Origin: Treponema_B putidum
GTDB taxonomy: Bacteria; Spirochaetota; Spirochaetia; Treponematales; Treponemataceae
Strand: one strand, 5' to 3'
NCBI RefSeq assembly: GCF_007830595.1
Contig: NZ_VLLD01000001.1
DNA: 64,000 bases
Shown here piece after piece: positions 42,782 to 51,783 of the stretch (positions within the stretch are counted from its first letter, which is position 1; every line of letters begins with the position of its first letter). Below the pieces are notes generated by a model, which worked only from the letters and a program-made list of their open reading frames with translations, searched no databases and was not told the DNA's origin. Made by a program: the position numbers and the translations under genes.

Positions 42782-42796
42782 AAAAGGTTTTGTAAA

Positions 42797-43207
42797 TTAT
42801 TTAGTTAAATTTTTTAGTTCTGAAAGTTTTTGTTCTGCTATATCTTGAACTTGTTTGTTGGGATTTTTTTTCATACGAAGATAGTATTCTTTTGCCTTGT
42901 CGTATTGCTTTAGGGCTTCATAGCATCTGCCTATGTTAAAGATAATTACATAATCTTCATTTGCAAGTTTATCGGCTTTTAACAGCACATTTAAAGCCTC
43001 TTTGAATTTTCCTTGATCGATATATGCCAAAGCCAAATAGTTATGAACTTCGATATTTTTAGGATATAGTTTCAATTGGGCTTCACATGTTTTTTCTGCA
43101 GCACTTAGGGTTTGAGGGAGACTTTTTTGAAGCCAAGCTTTATAATACTCGTTTATCGAAATTAGAAAAAAGTGTTCACTTTCTGATGCCGGAATTACCT
43201 CATTCAT
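42797..43207 (-). pseudogene. TPR gene, downstream half after an in-frame TGA
   Basis: The 136 codons encode TPR repeats (IEVHNYLALAYIDQGKFKEAL, VIIFNIGRCYEALKQYDKAKEYY). Its ATG is in the same frame as the gene directly upstream, which ends in TGA at 43211-43213. Only one sense codon (AGC) lies between that TGA and this ATG. A similar single-frame layout occurs in relatives I recall, where the tryptophan after HKWL is followed by this region. It is therefore probably the second half of one gene broken by a TGG to TGA change, though restart at this ATG is possible. Confidence 0.6.
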
Positions 43208-43210
43208 GCT

Positions 43211-43708
43211 TCAAAGCCATTTATGATTTATCTCTTTTCCAAGTTTTAGAACTTCTATAATCTTTTGTGATTGCTTTTCATATTCTCCTATTTCGCCTAA
43301 AATATGAATTCTTCCAAAATACATATCCAAGCGGTTTTTACCGAATTTTAATCCTTTCTCCAAATATGACAAGGCTTTATCGACATCTTCTTTTTCGTAC
43401 CAGATATTATTGTTTAAATACCCCGCTATTTGATTTGTCTTTTGATCCACCAAGGCCAAGGAATTAGTATTATCCTTCTTATAGGTATCCAATGAATGTG
43501 TAGACCTTTGACCTTTAAGCAGATAATAATTAAAATAGGCAATATAGAGTTCAGGGTTTTTGGGCTCAGCTTTTTCCCATTTTGGTAAAAGAGCTGCAAT
43601 TCCTTCTAAATTTCTTGCCGAGAGCAGATTGTCATATTCGGATTTGTAATCGGCAAAAATCCGGAATGACACCAACAAAATTAAAAATAGCACAATATTT
43701 TTTTTCAT
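43211..43708 (-). CDS. TPR-type secreted protein, upstream half ending at TGA
   Basis: The 165 residues have a signal peptide (KKNIVLFLILLVSFRIFA) and helices of TPR character (YDNLLSARNLEGIAALLPKWE, LSYLEKGLKFG). The protein ends ...EINHKWL at TGA 43211-43213. Homologues of this class continue past this point as one protein of about 300 residues. The start is 43708, with AGAGGA upstream; the ATG 39 bases earlier has no ribosome-binding site. The likely location is the periplasm. If selenocysteine were inserted the reading would continue, but a nonsense change is simpler. Confidence 0.6.
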   Translation of the reverse strand: MKKNIVLFLILLVSFRIFADYKSEYDNLLSARNLEGIAALLPKWEKAEPKNPELYIAYFNYYLLKGQRSTHSLDTYKKDNTNSLALVDQKTNQIAGYLNNNIWYEKEDVDKALSYLEKGLKFGKNRLDMYFGRIHILGEIGEYEKQSQKIIEVLKLGKEINHKWL

Positions 43709-43972
43709 ATATTCCTCTTTAAAATAATTATAGCTACATTCTAACATTGGCTTTATGATCTGTCAATAGTTGCATTTTTTTGTGTTTTTCGTTGCCATTT
43801 TTCTTGGTAAAAATAGTGCTCTAATACTCTCTTGGCTATGTTTTTAAAATTAGCTAAATCTTCTGTGAATACAAATACTGAAGATGTAACTAAATATTAA
43901 AATATGTCTTTAATGTAAATCGGCTATAATGCCGAAAATAATATAAACAAAGAAATTTCAGGAGATATTTTT

Positions 43973-44203
43973 ATGAAGTGCAAATATTGCGGAAAAGATG
44001 TCAGACCCGTCGGGCCTAACTTGGAAAGTGATGATAACGGGTATAATTGTCCTGCAAGCGTATCAAAAAAACATGCTATTATACCCGATGGTTCGCATTG
44101 TATTTATTGCGGCCGTGAAACGAAAATCTTAGGGGACAGGGTTGTTACAAGTTATGGGATAAGGTGTTCGGCTTCCCCTTCAGGAAGACATGCAATACAG
44201 TAA
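43973..44203 (+). CDS. Small protein with two tandem zinc-knuckle repeats
   Basis: The 76 residues are two copies of one unit: CKYCGKDVRPVG ... GYNCPASVSKKHAI and CIYCGRETKILG ... GIRCSASPSGRHAI. Each carries CxxCG, a later CxxS, and a terminal H, which would bind one zinc (C2, C, H). No family is recognised, and DNA, RNA or protein binding are all possible. CAGGAG precedes the ATG. It stands alone between two minus-strand blocks. Confidence 0.75.
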   Translation: MKCKYCGKDVRPVGPNLESDDNGYNCPASVSKKHAIIPDGSHCIYCGRETKILGDRVVTSYGIRCSASPSGRHAIQ

Positions 44204-44259
44204 GGTAAAGAATCAAGGTTTAGCGTTTTAGTAAAAAACGGTAAGCCTTTTTATAACCT

Positions 44260-45297
44260 TTAATTTTTTATAACGGTTTCATATTTCAAATAGTTTTTAT
44301 TTATTCCTATGATACCGGTCCATAAGTTATTACAGAAGACGCATATTTTTTTATTTTCTATGCCGGAGTTTTTGGCCTTTTCTAAAACTTCATCGGCATT
44401 TAAAAACCAATTAAATCTCATCTTTTTTCCGTCATAAAAATCATTTAAATAGCTTTGATCCAAGAAAATTTTAGCTAAACCAATGTTGTCTGCCGCCTCA
44501 GGGGAAAAAATAATAGATTTTGCCTTTATTTCAGAAAAATCAATTTCTTTTTGTTTATAAAACTTTTTATAAAACTTTTCCGGCGCTGCAGAAAAATCAT
44601 TTAAAATGCTAAAACCTGCCGCATCTTCAAGTTTAAAGGTTCCTACAGCAGTTCTTCTTAAAGCCCTGACATGGGCACAAGAAGATGCCTTCCTTGCAAG
44701 GTCTCTTGCAAGGGAGCGTATGTAGGTTCCTTTTGAGCATTCTACGCTTATATGGGTATATTTTATTTTTAGCTCGGTGTTTATGTTAAAAAAATCTTTT
44801 TCCGTAAATTCCAGACCGCCATCGGTAATTATTCTTTTAAGCTCAAGTTTAACAATTTCTATTTCCCGCTCTGCAATTTCTATCTTTTCGCCGCTTCTGG
44901 TTCTGTCGGATGCCCGTTTTCCGTTTATTTTTATTGCAGAAAATTCGGGCGGTCTTTGGAGTATTTTTCCTAAAAAAGAGGGTATGGATTCCGCTAAATT
45001 TTTGTAAGAGGGGAGCGGGGCGGTCAAAACGGGCTCGCCTTCAGGGTCGAGGGTATCCGTTTCTGTTCCGAATTCTATCCATGCTTCGTAGGTTTTTTTT
45101 TCGGCTGAAATTATATCGGCGAGGCGGGTTAGCTTTCCTGTAAGAAGCACAAGAAGACCGTCTGCAAAAAGATCAAGAGTTCCTGTGTGGCCTACCTTTT
45201 TTGTTAAAAGGGCTTTTTTTACCGCCGACATTGAAGCAAAGCTGGTAAGTCCCGCTTGTTTTGCAAACGGGACGATAAGGTTTTTATTTAATTCCAT
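44260..45297 (-). CDS. truB: tRNA pseudouridine(55) synthase with C-terminal extension
   Basis: TruB makes pseudouridine 55 in the T loop of most tRNAs. The 345-residue protein has the catalytic aspartate in KVGHTGTLDLFADGLLVLL near residue 40, KRASDRTRSGE, and the CSKGTYIRSLARDLA strand. After a typical core of about 240 residues there is a C-terminal extension of about 100 residues with two cysteines (ICVFCNN) and no clear PUA similarity. It follows rbfA in the translation operon by 14 bases. Confidence 0.9.
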   Translation of the reverse strand: MELNKNLIVPFAKQAGLTSFASMSAVKKALLTKKVGHTGTLDLFADGLLVLLTGKLTRLADIISAEKKTYEAWIEFGTETDTLDPEGEPVLTAPLPSYKNLAESIPSFLGKILQRPPEFSAIKINGKRASDRTRSGEKIEIAEREIEIVKLELKRIITDGGLEFTEKDFFNINTELKIKYTHISVECSKGTYIRSLARDLARKASSCAHVRALRRTAVGTFKLEDAAGFSILNDFSAAPEKFYKKFYKQKEIDFSEIKAKSIIFSPEAADNIGLAKIFLDQSYLNDFYDGKKMRFNWFLNADEVLEKAKNSGIENKKICVFCNNLWTGIIGINKNYLKYETVIKN

Positions 45298-45311
45298 TTT
45301 TACGATAGAAT

Positions 45312-45713
45312 TTATTCGGCTGCAGAGGTATCGGCTGTTTTTTCAGTGTTTTCATCGGGGTCGGTAAAATACTCAAGGCTTTCAAGTTTGTTTACCATGT
45401 CGATTCCTTCTTTTATGCTCTTATCGAATATAAACTTGAGTTCAGGACACTGCCTTATATGAAGTTTTTTTGCAAGGCTTGTTCTTATAAAGCCCGATGC
45501 ATTTTCCAAGCCCCTTACCCCCTGCTTGGTCTTATGTTCATCTAAAAAACTTGAAACATAGACCTTTGCATAAGCAAGGTCTCCCGAAACGATTACCCTG
45601 TTTACTGAAAGAAGAGAAGAAACCCTCGGATCCTTTATTTTGCCTGAGCAGATAAGACTCGAAATTTCTTCCCTTATCTGCTCGCCCAATCTTTCAAGTC
45701 TAAACTCACTCAT
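45312..45713 (-). CDS. rbfA: 30S ribosome-binding factor A
   Basis: RbfA is a 30S maturation factor for the 5' end of 16S rRNA. The 133 residues show the KH-like fold: EFRLERLGEQIREEISSLI, KDPRVSSLLSVNRVIVSGDLAYAKVYVS (family DPR), and PELKFIFDKSIKEGIDMVN. The ATG at 45713 overlaps the infB stop and has an AAAGAAG just upstream, so translation is coupled. A longer ORF start 54 bases upstream lies inside infB and is not used. Confidence 0.92.
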   Translation of the reverse strand: MSEFRLERLGEQIREEISSLICSGKIKDPRVSSLLSVNRVIVSGDLAYAKVYVSSFLDEHKTKQGVRGLENASGFIRTSLAKKLHIRQCPELKFIFDKSIKEGIDMVNKLESLEYFTDPDENTEKTADTSAAE

Positions 45714-48366
45714 CGGCTTCTTTTCCTTCTTCTTTAATTTCGGGAGCCTTATATTTTTCGCTGTCACTCAATTTTCGGGCAACCTGAATCATTTCGATAA
45801 TCTCAAGCTGGTCATCGACCTGTATGTCGTTAAAGTCTTCGATGCCGATACCGCATTCAAAGCCTGCAGCAACTTCTTTTACATCGTCTTTGAATCTCTT
45901 TAACGAGGAAAGTTTTCCCGAGTGAACGACTATGCCGTCTCTGATAACGTGGACTGCACAGTTTCTCTTTACGAGGCCTTCAATAACATAGCAGCCGGCA
46001 ATTTTCCCGATTTTCGGAACCTTAAAGGTGTTTCTGACTTCGACCATACCGATAACCTGTTCTTTGATATCGGGTGAAAGCATTCCTTCCATCGCAAGCT
46101 GAATTTCTTCAACAGCCTTGTAGATAACAGTGTATTTTCTTATATCGACCTTTTCTTGATCAGCTAATAGTTTGGCCTGAGGAGTGGGGCGCACGTTAAA
46201 GCCTATGATTAGGGCATTCGAGTCGGCTGCTGCAAGCATAACATCGGAATCGTTGATAGCTCCTGCCGAAGCATGTATTACGTTAAGCCTTATTTCCGGA
46301 GTGGAAAGTTTTTCCAATGATTGCTTTAAGGCTTCTACAGAACCTTGAACGTCTCCCTTTATGATAACCTTGAGTTCCAAGATTTCTCCGTCATGAATGG
46401 TTTCATAGAGGTTATCGAGGGTAACCTTCTTAACGTTCCTTGAATCTTCAAAGCGTTTAAGCTCTTGCCTCTTGTCCGAAATCTGGCGGGCTATGCGCTC
46501 GGAATCGGTAACTTGGAAGGGGTCTCCTGCATTCGGCATACCTTCAAGTCCTAGGATTTCGACGGGCATACTTGGGGTAGCTTCTTCTATTTTTTCTCCC
46601 CTGTCATTGAAAATGGCTCTTACACGCCCTGAATAAATACCTGCAACATAGGGGTCTCCCGTTCTCAAGGTTCCGCGCTGAACGATAATGGTTGCAACTA
46701 CACCTCTTCCGTGGTCAATGCGGGATTCTATAACCTTTCCTTCCGCATTGCATGTATAATTGGCCTTTAGTTCAAGAACTTCGGCTTGCAGTAAGATTGT
46801 GTCTAAGAGGTTGTCCAGTCCCAATTTTTTTAAAGCCGAAATTTCGACAAACATTGTGTCTCCGCCCCATTCTTCAGGCATGAGGCCTAATTCGGAAAGG
46901 CGGGTTTTAACCTTGTCAACATTTGCTTCAGGCTTATCAATCTTGTTTACTGCAACTATTATGGGAACCTTTGCATCTCGTGCATGGTTTATAGCTTCGA
47001 TGGTTTGAGGCATTACGCCGTCATCGGCCGCAACTACCAAAACAACTATGTCCGTAATTTCGGCTCCTCGTGCACGCATCATTGTAAAGGCTTCGTGTCC
47101 GGGAGTGTCTAGGAAAGTTATCTTGCCGCCGTGGGTGTTTACCGTATAAGCTCCTATGTGCTGAGTAATTCCTCCGAATTCTCCTGCTATAACATTAGAG
47201 CTTCTTATTGCGTCAAGGGTTTTGGTTTTACCGTGGTCAACATGTCCCATTATCGTTACAACGGGAGGTCTGGGTTTCAGTTCTGATAAATCGTCTGCCT
47301 TGCTTTCGATAACCGTTTCATCATAGAGGCTTACAATTTTAACATCACAGTCATATTCCGATGCAAGAATCGTTGCCGTATCGGCATCGATGGACTGGTT
47401 CATCGTAACCATCATTCCCATGCCCATAAGTTTTCCGATAAGCTCGGAGGCCTTTAGATTCATCTTCTTGGCCAATTCGGAAACCGAAATGGATTCCATT
47501 ATTTCGATCTGTTTAGGAATATTATGAATCTTTTCTTTTTGCTTTTTCTTTTGATTTAAGAGACGTTCTTCAAAAAATTCATCTTCTTTATTTTTCTTGT
47601 TGTATATTTCTTTTTTGGCCTTATGGGCTTTTTTATTTGTTTGAGCCTTGTTTTTTTCGACGGGAATCGGTGCCGGAGCTGCTCCCTGCCTTGGGCCGCC
47701 GAAGCCTGTCCTGTTTTGAGGCCTGTCTCCGCCTCGTCCCTGCTGTCCGCCTTGCCCTGTTCTAAAGCCTTGCTTTTTTCCGTCGGAGTAGGCCCGTGCT
47801 TGGGCTCCCGAAAAATTGCTTTCGCGTCGGCGGCCTTGTCCTGTTTGGCTCTGTCCCTGACCGCCTGGCCTTTGTGAGCGGTTGCCTTGCCCTCGGTTGT
47901 TTTTTCTTCCTGAGTCGGCAAGGTTTCCGGCTTTGACATTAGGTCGTTTGCTTGCGAAATCTATCGAAGTCATAGAAGAAGGTTCAGCCTTTTTTCTTTC
48001 AGGCTGTTTTTCTTCTCTTCTTGCAGAATCGGAGCTTTGATTTTCAATTTTAGCCGGCGGTATTTCGCTCTTTTTATCTTCACGGGGAGTTACGTTTCTT
48101 TTTTCTTTTGTCGAGGTATCTACAGGCTTTGAGCTTTGGGGCGAAACTTTTTTAACGGAGATAACCTGTTTTCCGGAAGTTTTGCCGGCAGAAGAATCTT
48201 CCGCTGCCGAGTCAGGCTTCTTGGATTTTCCTGCTGCATTTTTTGAAACTTTTACAACGAATTTCTTTTTAGAGTCTGCCTTACCGGATTCAGGCTTAGT
48301 ATCAGCCGTTTTACCGCTTTTTTTGTTAAGAATTACATCAGGTTTGTTTGTGTTTTCTATATCCAT
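45706..48366 (-). CDS. infB: Translation initiation factor IF-2
   Basis: IF-2 brings initiator tRNA to the 30S subunit and joins subunits. The 886 residues have a long basic/glycine-glutamine-rich N-terminal region (about 1-250), an IF2N helix, and a G domain from about residue 372 (IMGHVDHGKTKTLDAIR, FLDTPGHEAF, VNKIDKPEAN). Domains II-IV follow, with the fMet-tRNA-binding end GYVIEGLVKR-like. The start at 48366 has AGGAG at correct spacing; a longer ORF start overlaps nusA. Ribosome-binding overlap with rbfA follows. Confidence 0.95.
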   Translation of the reverse strand: MDIENTNKPDVILNKKSGKTADTKPESGKADSKKKFVVKVSKNAAGKSKKPDSAAEDSSAGKTSGKQVISVKKVSPQSSKPVDTSTKEKRNVTPREDKKSEIPPAKIENQSSDSARREEKQPERKKAEPSSMTSIDFASKRPNVKAGNLADSGRKNNRGQGNRSQRPGGQGQSQTGQGRRRESNFSGAQARAYSDGKKQGFRTGQGGQQGRGGDRPQNRTGFGGPRQGAAPAPIPVEKNKAQTNKKAHKAKKEIYNKKNKEDEFFEERLLNQKKKQKEKIHNIPKQIEIMESISVSELAKKMNLKASELIGKLMGMGMMVTMNQSIDADTATILASEYDCDVKIVSLYDETVIESKADDLSELKPRPPVVTIMGHVDHGKTKTLDAIRSSNVIAGEFGGITQHIGAYTVNTHGGKITFLDTPGHEAFTMMRARGAEITDIVVLVVAADDGVMPQTIEAINHARDAKVPIIVAVNKIDKPEANVDKVKTRLSELGLMPEEWGGDTMFVEISALKKLGLDNLLDTILLQAEVLELKANYTCNAEGKVIESRIDHGRGVVATIIVQRGTLRTGDPYVAGIYSGRVRAIFNDRGEKIEEATPSMPVEILGLEGMPNAGDPFQVTDSERIARQISDKRQELKRFEDSRNVKKVTLDNLYETIHDGEILELKVIIKGDVQGSVEALKQSLEKLSTPEIRLNVIHASAGAINDSDVMLAAADSNALIIGFNVRPTPQAKLLADQEKVDIRKYTVIYKAVEEIQLAMEGMLSPDIKEQVIGMVEVRNTFKVPKIGKIAGCYVIEGLVKRNCAVHVIRDGIVVHSGKLSSLKRFKDDVKEVAAGFECGIGIEDFNDIQVDDQLEIIEMIQVARKLSDSEKYKAPEIKEEGKEADE

Positions 48367-48373
48367 ATTACTC

Positions 48374-49858
48374 CTACTCTTCGTCCTCATATTCAAAAGC
48401 AAGATCTACTCCGCAGTTGGGGCATTTTGTCATATCAATTGTGATTTTATGACCGCATTCGGGACATTCGAATTCTTCAGTCTCGTCCTCATGCTCCAAA
48501 ACAGGTTTGCTTTCCTCATTAGTTTCATCTTCATCGTCTTCTACAACTTCAACGGCATTGGCTATAATGTCGAGAAGGGTATCGGCCATCTCTGCTGTAA
48601 GACCTTCCAATTTTCTGATTTCATCATCTTCCATATTGATTAGGTCTTGTATGTCTTCTATTTCGTTATTGTACAATACCGTTAGAATATCTTCGGTAAT
48701 GCTGGGAAGTTCCGAAACGTTGGAAATCTCCTCGTATTCATCTTCATCACCTGTGTCATCAGTGAATAAGTTTTCAACAGCCTTTCGGGCATCCGTGTAA
48801 ATATCCATTTGTTTAAACTGTTCTTCGGTTTTTACGTCAATGTTCCAGTCTACAAGCCGGTTTGCAAGGCGTACATTTAAACCCTGCTTTCCTATGGCTA
48901 ATGATAGTTGAGAGTCCGATACTATTGCAAGTGCCAGCCTTTTTTCCGCATCTAAGATCATAACATCTATGACTTCTGCCGGAGAAAGAGCGCTTTTTAT
49001 ATAGGCCTTGGGATCCTCCGAATAGGGTAGAATATCTATCTTCTCATCATCCAGCTCGGCAATAACCGCTTGAATTCTGGCACCCTTTGCGCCGACACAA
49101 GCTCCTACAGGATCTATATCATCCCTATCCGTCGAAACTGATATTTTTGTTCTGTAACCGGGCTCACGTACAATGTTATGTATTTTTACTATTCCGTTTT
49201 CAATTTCCGGTACTTCCAATTCCAATATACGTCTTACAAATTCCGCATCGGTTCTCGAAAGGATTAGCTGTACTACGTTAGACTGGCGGTGTTTTTTTAC
49301 CTCCCTAACGAGGGCCTTTATTCTTGATTCTTCGCCGGCAGCCGAATTTCGGCCAAAGTGATCCCTCGGGGACTGATATTTTTTAGGAAGCAAGCCTTCA
49401 ACCTTTCCCAAATCTACGTATATGTTTCCGTTCCGTTCTCTGTGGTAGTAGCCGATGATAATTTCGCCTACCTTTGTACTGTATTCTGCATAAAGAGAAT
49501 CTTTTTGTATTTCTCTGATGCACTGGGTCGCCCTTTGCATTCCGACCCTGACCGAGTTTATGCCGAATGTTTTAGGATCAACTTCAACTAGGAGCTCATC
49601 ACCTGCTTCACAGTCGGGGGCAAGATTTTTTGCTTCTTTCAGACTAATCTCAAAAACGGGATTTTTTGCATGCTCCGTTATTATTTTTTTTGAGTATATT
49701 TTTCCTGTTTCTTCATTGAACACGGCATTGGCATCCGTTCCGAATTGTTTTTTGTAGGATGCCTTTAGAGCCTGTTCTACAATGTGTAAAACAAAATCAT
49801 CGTCAATCCCTTTTTCTTGTGCAAAGTCTCGAATTGCTTCAATTATTCCCTCAGACAT
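48374..49858 (-). CDS. nusA: Transcription termination/antitermination factor NusA
   Basis: NusA pauses RNA polymerase and helps intrinsic and Rho termination. The 494 residues have the N-terminal domain, an S1 domain (IIGYYHRERNGNIYVDLGKVEGLLP), two KH domains (DPVGACVGAKGARIQAVIAEL, LAIGKQGLNVRLANRL), and a helix-hairpin-helix. Past the usual end comes an acidic stretch and a C-terminal zinc-ribbon-like motif, CPECGHKITIDMTKCPNCGVD, at about residues 467-485. The spacing is CxxC-12-CxxC. It lies second in the rimP-nusA-infB-rbfA-truB operon. Its control by the leader terminator is discussed in the findings. Confidence 0.95.
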   Translation of the reverse strand: MSEGIIEAIRDFAQEKGIDDDFVLHIVEQALKASYKKQFGTDANAVFNEETGKIYSKKIITEHAKNPVFEISLKEAKNLAPDCEAGDELLVEVDPKTFGINSVRVGMQRATQCIREIQKDSLYAEYSTKVGEIIIGYYHRERNGNIYVDLGKVEGLLPKKYQSPRDHFGRNSAAGEESRIKALVREVKKHRQSNVVQLILSRTDAEFVRRILELEVPEIENGIVKIHNIVREPGYRTKISVSTDRDDIDPVGACVGAKGARIQAVIAELDDEKIDILPYSEDPKAYIKSALSPAEVIDVMILDAEKRLALAIVSDSQLSLAIGKQGLNVRLANRLVDWNIDVKTEEQFKQMDIYTDARKAVENLFTDDTGDEDEYEEISNVSELPSITEDILTVLYNNEIEDIQDLINMEDDEIRKLEGLTAEMADTLLDIIANAVEVVEDDEDETNEESKPVLEHEDETEEFECPECGHKITIDMTKCPNCGVDLAFEYEDEE

Positions 49859-49893
49859 TTAACTAAATCTCCTTACAAAGCTAAATTTATTCG

Positions 49894-50340
49894 TTAAAGA
49901 TTACATCTGGCTTTTTTTATATTCTGATACGAAATTTTAATGTCTTGATTATCAGAATTTAAAACAATACCTTCGGAATTGACTTCCTTTATAATTCCGT
50001 GCCGCCAATCAGTAATACTGTTGTCCCAAATCTCGGCCTGTTCACCGGCAAAGGCATAAAACTCAACCGTCCGCTTCACAATGCGGTTTATTCCGGGAGA
50101 GCTTACCTCCATAGTAACATCCTGTGATCCCAGTAAGGCTTCAAGGCGAGGCTGAAGAGTTCTGTGCACGGAGGTGCAGTCCTTGATGCCGACCCCTTTT
50201 TCCGATTTTATAACCGCCTTTACCTGCCATACATCTTTTTTGTGAAGGACATTCAGGTCTACCAGTTTAAAACCCAGCCCCTCAACAAGAGGTTCGCATT
50301 CGGTAAAGTACGGAATATCTTTTTTTTGTATAAATTCCAC
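49894..50340 (-). CDS. rimP: Ribosome maturation factor RimP
   Basis: RimP aids 30S assembly. The 148 residues show EPLVEGLGFKLVDLNV, CTSVHRTLQPRLEALLGSQDVTMEVSSPGINRIVKR (family core SSPGIxR), and the C-terminal Sm-like domain. The start is taken as GTG 50340, with GGAGG (50346-50350) five bases upstream; the upstream ORF extension includes the leader terminator and has no ribosome-binding site. It is first in the nusA operon. Confidence 0.88.
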   Translation of the reverse strand: MEFIQKKDIPYFTECEPLVEGLGFKLVDLNVLHKKDVWQVKAVIKSEKGVGIKDCTSVHRTLQPRLEALLGSQDVTMEVSSPGINRIVKRTVEFYAFAGEQAEIWDNSITDWRHGIIKEVNSEGIVLNSDNQDIKISYQNIKKARCNL

Positions 50341-50366
50341 TTCAACCTCCTCTGCCTTCCGTATAC

Positions 50367-50392
50367 AAAAAAGGAGCCGTTTGAACGACTCC
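50367..50392 (-). terminator. Intrinsic terminator inside the rimP-nusA leader
   Basis: On the minus strand GGAGTCG (50392-50386) pairs with CGGCTCC (50379-50373) around loop TTCAAA, with one U-G pair, followed by six T (50372-50367). It lies downstream of the promoter at 50426-50454 and ends about 16 bases before the rimP ribosome-binding site. It would stop transcription before the operon unless antagonised. Confidence 0.75.
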
Positions 50393-50425
50393 GAATGTAT
50401 AAGGATAATATATGTTCTAGGGTTG

Positions 50426-50454
50426 ATAATACCATAAAATTGAAATATATTCAA
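50426..50454 (-). promoter_or_regulatory. rimP-nusA operon promoter
   Basis: TTGAAT (50454-50449), 17-base spacer, TATTAT (50431-50426) on the minus strand. The start of transcription would be near 50419, giving a leader of about 80 bases with a terminator before rimP. Confidence 0.65.
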
Positions 50455-50594
50455 TACACACATATAGAAAAATATTAAGTTTTTTACTTAAAAATATTAA
50501 AAAAAACTTTTTTATGCCTTTAATACTATTGACAGTAATGGAAAATAGCTTTATAAGGTAATTTATTATTATTATATTTTGGGAGGCCGGCCTA

Positions 50595-51764
50595 ATGGAT
50601 AGAAAGGATTACATTAGCGATTCTGAGTGGAAACACTTTATGAGTTTTTCAGAAAATCTGGAAACGCCCTGTGTTGTTATCAACCTAAAAACAATCAAAA
50701 AAAATTATCAAAAGTTAAGAGAGAACTTTCCTTATGCGGATATTTTTTATGCGATCAAGGCAAACCCGCATGAAGAAATTATCACAATGCTAAACGAGAT
50801 GGGTTCATGTTTTGACATAGCTTCACGCTATGAGCTTGACAAGGTTTTGAAATTGGGTGTAAGCCCTGACAGACTCAGCTACGGAAACACCATAAAAAAA
50901 GCAAAGGATATTGCTTATTTTTATGAAAAGGGTGTCAGAATGTTTGCTACAGACAGTAAGGACGACCTTAAAAATATAGCCCAACTTGCTCCCGGTTCGA
51001 GGGTTTATGTGAGAATCCTTGTTGAAAATACCACCAGTGCCGACTGGCCCTTGTCAAGAAAATTCGGCTGTCATCCCGATATGGCTTATGATCTTTGCAT
51101 TCAAGCCAGAGATTCGGGGCTTATTCCTTACGGTATTTCTTTCCACGTAGGAAGCCAGCAGCGGGATATCGGCCAGTGGAATGATGCTATTGCAAAGACA
51201 AAGTACCTAATGGATTCTTTGGAAGAAGAAGAGGATATTAAGCTCGAAATGGTCAACATGGGAGGAGGTTTTCCCGCTTCTTATGTTACGCCGGCAAACG
51301 ATTTAAGCGAGTATGCTTCAGAAATAACCAGATATTTGGAAGACGACTTCGGTGAAGATCGTCCCCGCATTATTTTGGAACCCGGCCGCTCACTTGTAGG
51401 CGACAGCGGTGTTTTGGTAACCGAGGTTGTTATGATTTCGCGCAAGAACAATACAGCCCTCTTTAGATGGGTATATTTGGATACTGGGCTCTTTAACGGT
51501 CTTATCGAAACTCTGAACGAGTCCTTAAAATACCCGATTATTACAGATAAGGATGAAGGCTGCAAAAAATGGGGAGAGGTTGTTTTGGCAGGCCCTACGT
51601 GCGATAGTATGGATATTATGTATGAAGACTATAAATACAGCCTTCCCATTAACCTTAAACCGGGTGACAGGGTATATTTCCTTACAACAGGTGCTTATAC
51701 CTCCAGTTATGCGTCCGTAGAGTTTAACGGTTTTCCGCCGATTAAAACCTACATAATGAACTAA
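50595..51764 (+). CDS. Ornithine/lysine/diaminopimelate decarboxylase (PLP fold III)
   Basis: The 389 residues match group IV basic-amino-acid decarboxylases. The PLP lysine is in FYAIKANPHEEI (near residue 53). SCFDIASRYELDKVLKLGV, YGNTIK, GISFHVGSQQRD (PLP-contact His) and the EPGRSLVG phosphate loop follow. AGPTCDSMDIMYEDY carries the active-site cysteine and substrate-contact Asp. The CDSxD motif favours ornithine or lysine over DAP. Products would be putrescine or cadaverine. GGGAGG precedes the ATG. It is followed in 20 bases by the LRR lipoprotein gene. Confidence 0.88.
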   Translation: MDRKDYISDSEWKHFMSFSENLETPCVVINLKTIKKNYQKLRENFPYADIFYAIKANPHEEIITMLNEMGSCFDIASRYELDKVLKLGVSPDRLSYGNTIKKAKDIAYFYEKGVRMFATDSKDDLKNIAQLAPGSRVYVRILVENTTSADWPLSRKFGCHPDMAYDLCIQARDSGLIPYGISFHVGSQQRDIGQWNDAIAKTKYLMDSLEEEEDIKLEMVNMGGGFPASYVTPANDLSEYASEITRYLEDDFGEDRPRIILEPGRSLVGDSGVLVTEVVMISRKNNTALFRWVYLDTGLFNGLIETLNESLKYPIITDKDEGCKKWGEVVLAGPTCDSMDIMYEDYKYSLPINLKPGDRVYFLTTGAYTSSYASVEFNGFPPIKTYIMN

Positions 51765-51783
51765 TCTTATAAAGAGTCCGGCT

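Noticed and set aside
43211..43213. Selenocysteine at the TGA in the TPR gene
   Set aside because: The local hydrophobic/tryptophan context fits loss of a Trp codon, and I see no obvious SECIS-like hairpin directly after the codon; a restart ATG follows at once.
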